A stretch of 6,748 nucleotides of DNA from Bifidobacteriaceae bacterium (GTDB lineage: Bacteria > Actinomycetota > Actinomycetes > Actinomycetales > WQXJ01), in NCBI GenBank assembly GCA_031272565.1, contig JAISTN010000205.1, positions 1 through 6,748 on the forward strand, written 5' to 3'. A program made the position numbers and the translations under genes. The notes below the pieces were generated by a model. That model was not told the origin of the DNA and searched no databases. It saw only the letters and a program-made list of their open reading frames with translations. Below, one piece after another: positions 4,908 through 6,748 of the stretch (positions within the stretch are counted from its first letter, which is position 1; each line of letters begins with the position of its first letter).

Positions 4908-5607
4908 CCATCAACACTGTCCACGGCTGAACCTGGCGTTCCAGCGTTAGTACCCCGGCGGCATCGGCCACTACCTGCGACAGGTGGGTGGCACGCGCCC
5001 GCTGGTCCAGTTGCCGCGTCAACTCGCGGGACCACTGGCGGGGCGCGCCCGGCGCGCGCCACGCCGCAACCAAGTCACCATGATCCCGGTCCAAGACCTC
5101 GATCTCGAACCGCGCACCGGCCTCCAAACCCTCAATCCGCAACCTAGCCGTGGCCGGCCGCCCCACCAACCGCGTCTGCCAGGCCGCCGCGCCATCGTCC
5201 TCATAAGACGGGGGCACGGTGGAGGTGACCTCGGGCGGATAGTGCGTCAACACCGCCTGCACCAGGCCGGTCTGGCTGTCCCTGGTGACCACCCCAAACT
5301 CGGTCCGCACCAACTCTTCATCGCCCAAGGCGCCAAGCATCCGATAGGCGTGGGCGGTCGGTTTTGGCAGGCCCTGCATGGTGTACAAGCCAAAACCGCC
5401 GTGCAGCGGCGCCGGGCCGGCCCCCGCCTCTTCGAAAACGTCGGTGAACGTCCAATAGCTGAGTGATTCGGACAAGCCAATCGTCGCCAGCACGGCCCGC
5501 ACCAACACAGAATGACCAGTGATGGTCCAACGGTTTCCCTGGGCCCGATGCCGCGGCCCCCAACTCAAGCGCCGTCACTTGCGTGGTGTCACTTGCGTGG
5601 AGTTCAT
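4876..5607 (-). pseudogene. GH39 beta-xylosidase, internally deleted and frameshifted
   Basis: Both ends of a glycoside hydrolase family 39 gene survive and the middle is gone. Near the 5' end one frame encodes TALELGAAASGPGKP then LDHHWSFCVGAGRA, the family N-terminus. From about 5493 another frame encodes LSESLSYWTFTDVFEEAG, PLHGGFGLYTMQGLPKP and AHAYRMLGALGDEEL, the end of the barrel, then the C-terminal beta domain to PWTVLMARQL. The two meet near 5488-5499. About 33 plus 205 codons remain of a family size near 500, so the acid/base and nucleophile glutamates are lost. In addition a 14-bp tandem duplication (5574-5587/5588-5601) directly after the start frameshifts the ATG frame to MNSTQVTPRK and a TGA (5575-5577). 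A minor TTG start at 5566-5568 could express the C-terminal remnant. The intact enzyme would have released xylose from xylo-oligosaccharides. Confidence 0.8.
5574..5601. repeat. 14-bp tandem duplication inside the GH39 pseudogene start
   Basis: GTCACTTGCGTGG occurs at 5574-5586 and 5588-5600, making two 14-bp units that differ only in the last base. Fourteen is not a multiple of three, so the duplication disrupts the original reading frame seven codons after the start. Confidence 0.85.
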
Positions 5608-5613
5608 GCCTCA

Positions 5614-5619
5614 ATTGTC
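5614..5619 (-). promoter_or_regulatory. Candidate -10 box of the former GH39 gene
   Basis: On the minus strand GACAAT is followed by TGAGGC and the ATG (5605-5607), the same six-base gap as at the other leaderless starts. The promoter seems intact although the gene is dead. Confidence 0.45.
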
Positions 5620-5706
5620 GCAGACCACCACACTCCTCTCTCCTAGCGTGGGCGAGGGCGCCTTCCCTGAGGATCTCTGAATGATGCAGGGTGATGCGCT
5701 GCGATG

Positions 5707-5712
5707 TACAAT
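5707..5712 (+). promoter_or_regulatory. Candidate -10 box of vapBC (leaderless)
   Basis: TACAAT, preceded directly by TG, is followed by six bases and the ATG at 5719. No ribosome binding site is present. The box overlaps a TGTACA dyad (5705-5710) that could be part of a VapB operator. Confidence 0.55.
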
Positions 5713-5718
5713 GATTCA

Positions 5719-5946
5719 ATGCGAACCACAATCGACCTGCCGGATGACTTGCGCCAACAGGTTCTGTCCATTGCGACCGACAACCACGAATCGCTGTCCA
5801 AGGCCGCCGTGCGACTGATCGCGTCCGCCTTGGGGACGGCCCGTCCGGCCCGGGTCTTCACCGATCCTGCCACCGGCGAGGTCCTCCTGGACGTGGGGCG
5901 CCGCGTCACCACCGAAGACGTCCGGTCGCTGGAGGATGACCTATGA
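5719..5946 (+). CDS. vapB: VapB-type ribbon-helix-helix antitoxin
   Basis: A 75-residue antitoxin. The N-terminus MRTTIDLPDDLRQQVLSIA followed by LSKAAVRLIASAL (about 25-38) is a ribbon-helix-helix (CopG/Arc-type) DNA-binding domain: a beta strand that dimerises in the groove and two helices. The acidic, less structured C-terminus (TTEDVRSLEDDL) is the part that would wrap and block the toxin. It overlaps vapC by the ATGA at 5943-5946, implying translational coupling, and the complex normally represses its own promoter. The ATG at 5719 was preferred to the in-frame ATG at 5704 because the latter lies inside the probable -10 element and MRTTIDLP is the usual start for such proteins. Confidence 0.85.
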   Translation: MRTTIDLPDDLRQQVLSIATDNHESLSKAAVRLIASALGTARPARVFTDPATGEVLLDVGRRVTTEDVRSLEDDL

Positions 5947-6344
5947 GCGTGCTGCTGGACGCCAATGTGCTGATCGCGCTGCGGGTTCCCAGCCACGAGT
6001 TCCACCAAGCCGCCATCGCTTGGTTCAACAGCCTGAACGGCAGTTTCGCGACTTGCCCCAGCGTCCAGGGCTCGCTGATCCGGTTCGCCATCCGCGCCGG
6101 CACCACCGCAACCGAAGCCCTCGAACTGCTGGCCGGCATCACCTCGAAACCGAACCACGAGTTCTGGCCGGATGAACTGCCCTACGGCAGCGTCGAGGTG
6201 AGGGGCGTGATCGGCCACCGGCAGGTGACGGATGCCTACCTGGCCCAACTGGCCCGGCTGCACGGCAGCCAACTGGCTACCTTCGACAAGGGCCTGGCCG
6301 CCCAACACCCCGATGTCGCATGGCTGCTAGGTGCCACCCAGTAG
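5943..6344 (+). CDS. vapC: VapC-type PIN-domain RNase toxin
   Basis: A 133-residue PIN-domain protein, the usual VapC length. Acidic metal-binding positions: Asp6 in SVLLDANVLIAL, Asp97 in GHRQVTDAYLAQLA and Asp115 in LATFDKGL. The FWPDELP segment (74-80) and GHRQVTDAYL are typical of one actinobacterial VapC group. The second conserved acidic position, expected as Glu in T-x-x-E-x-x-x-R, aligns with Gln42 in CPSVQGSLIRF; some relatives may share this, so activity cannot be judged. VapC toxins cleave tRNA or rRNA and arrest growth until VapB is restored. It follows vapB with a 4-bp overlap. Confidence 0.88.
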   Translation: MSVLLDANVLIALRVPSHEFHQAAIAWFNSLNGSFATCPSVQGSLIRFAIRAGTTATEALELLAGITSKPNHEFWPDELPYGSVEVRGVIGHRQVTDAYLAQLARLHGSQLATFDKGLAAQHPDVAWLLGATQ

Positions 6345-6459
6345 CCCCGCATCGCAACTGACCGGCAAGTCTGCAGGGCGCCGCGGCGAACCTCGGCTTG
6401 GATGAACTCATGGAGCTGAGCCCTGATCCACCGATTATCGGCGTGGTGAGCAGCACCAG
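6345..6459. other. Short intergenic stretch before the Fic gene
   Basis: No terminator-like hairpin with a T-tract is seen after vapC. A GATTAT box at 6433-6438 could serve as a -10 element for the Fic gene. Frame 2 is open here and encodes SSTRWVWWQGG at 6449-6481, which may be the original Fic N-terminus (see findings). Confidence 0.3.
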
Positions 6460-6748
6460 GTGGGTGTGGTGGCAAGGTGGCGACGCGATGGCAGCCTGCC
6501 GCCCAGCCTGGCGGCCGACATCGAGGAGGCCGCAGCAGCACTCAAGGAGTTTGATGGCTACGCCCGCAGCCTGCTGGGATTGACCTCCCCAACGCTTGGT
6601 CCGATGTCGGCCGTGCTACTACGCACCGAATCGGCCTCTTCTTCACAGATCGAAAACCTGACCGTGGGAGCCCGCCAACTGGCCTTGGCGGAGATCGGCC
6701 AAGCCACCAGCACCAACGCCAAGACGGTGGCGGCCAATGTCAGGGCAA
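6460..6748 (+). CDS. Fic-family protein, N-terminal part (start uncertain)
   Basis: The frame is open from a stop at 6424-6426 to the window edge. The readable peptide is LPPSLAADIEEAAAALKEF, then LGPMSAVLLRTESASSSQ, IENLTVGARQLALAEIGQ and TNAKTVAANVRA. This is the Fic N-terminal helical domain of actinobacterial Fic proteins. It holds the inhibitory-helix signature (S/T)xxxE(G/N), here SSQIEN, which in class II Fic enzymes blocks ATP binding and keeps AMP transfer off. The catalytic HxFx(D/E)GNGRxxR loop would lie beyond the window. GTG 6460 is the first in-frame start, with GGTGAG nine bases upstream, but it leaves an unusually short N-terminus, and an upstream frameshift is possible. Confidence 0.7.
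   Translation, partial: MGVVARWRRDGSLPPSLAADIEEAAAALKEFDGYARSLLGLTSPTLGPMSAVLLRTESASSSQIENLTVGARQLALAEIGQATSTNAKTVAANVRA

Noticed and set aside
5318..5731. 137-codon minus-strand frame as a real gene
   Set aside because: Only its middle part is meaningful (the GH39 N-terminus); its start lies across the vapB promoter and its end is out of frame with the GH39 C-terminus.

Overview
The window looks like an accessory region of a high-GC actinobacterium. The base composition, the free use of GTG and TTG starts, several promoters that appear to make leaderless mRNAs, and actinobacterial-type GH39, VapBC and Fic proteins all point that way. I cannot name the genus. No rRNA, tRNA, intact transposase or CRISPR array is visible.

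Layout. 1-315 (-) is the 5' part of a secreted protein with a clear signal peptide. 316-648 is a divergent regulatory region holding palindromes, a ~25-bp repeat cluster and a relic of an ATPase gene. 649-1863 (+) is a complete AAA ATPase of the DUF4143 group. 1864-2327 lies between convergent genes and is rich in hairpins and inverted repeats. 2328-3109 (-) is an mntA-hepT toxin-antitoxin pair whose antitoxin is fused to an XRE DNA-binding domain and whose toxin lacks the catalytic histidine. 3110-3552 is a long intergenic region with an operator-like palindrome, dispersed palindromic repeats and four 23-bp tandem repeats. 3553-4809 (+) is a second DUF4143 ATPase. 4810-4875 carries a hairpin and part of a 57-bp repeat. 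4876-5607 (-) is a collapsed GH39 beta-xylosidase pseudogene. 5719-6344 (+) is a vapBC pair. 6460-6748 (+) is the start of a Fic-family protein, cut by the window edge.

How the parts fit. Two complete type II or type VII toxin-antitoxin modules, a Fic protein and two DUF4143 ATPases sit within 6.7 kb beside gene relics and dispersed repeats. This is the architecture of a toxin-antitoxin or defence-type accessory island in turnover. The most notable signals are the HepT active-site His-to-Arg change, the exact 23-bp tandem repeat over the second ATPase promoter, the twice-damaged GH39 gene, and a shared leaderless promoter layout (a -10-like box 6-7 nt before the start codon) at four intact accessory genes and the GH39 pseudogene. 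All functional statements rest on reading motifs by eye; no database search was possible.
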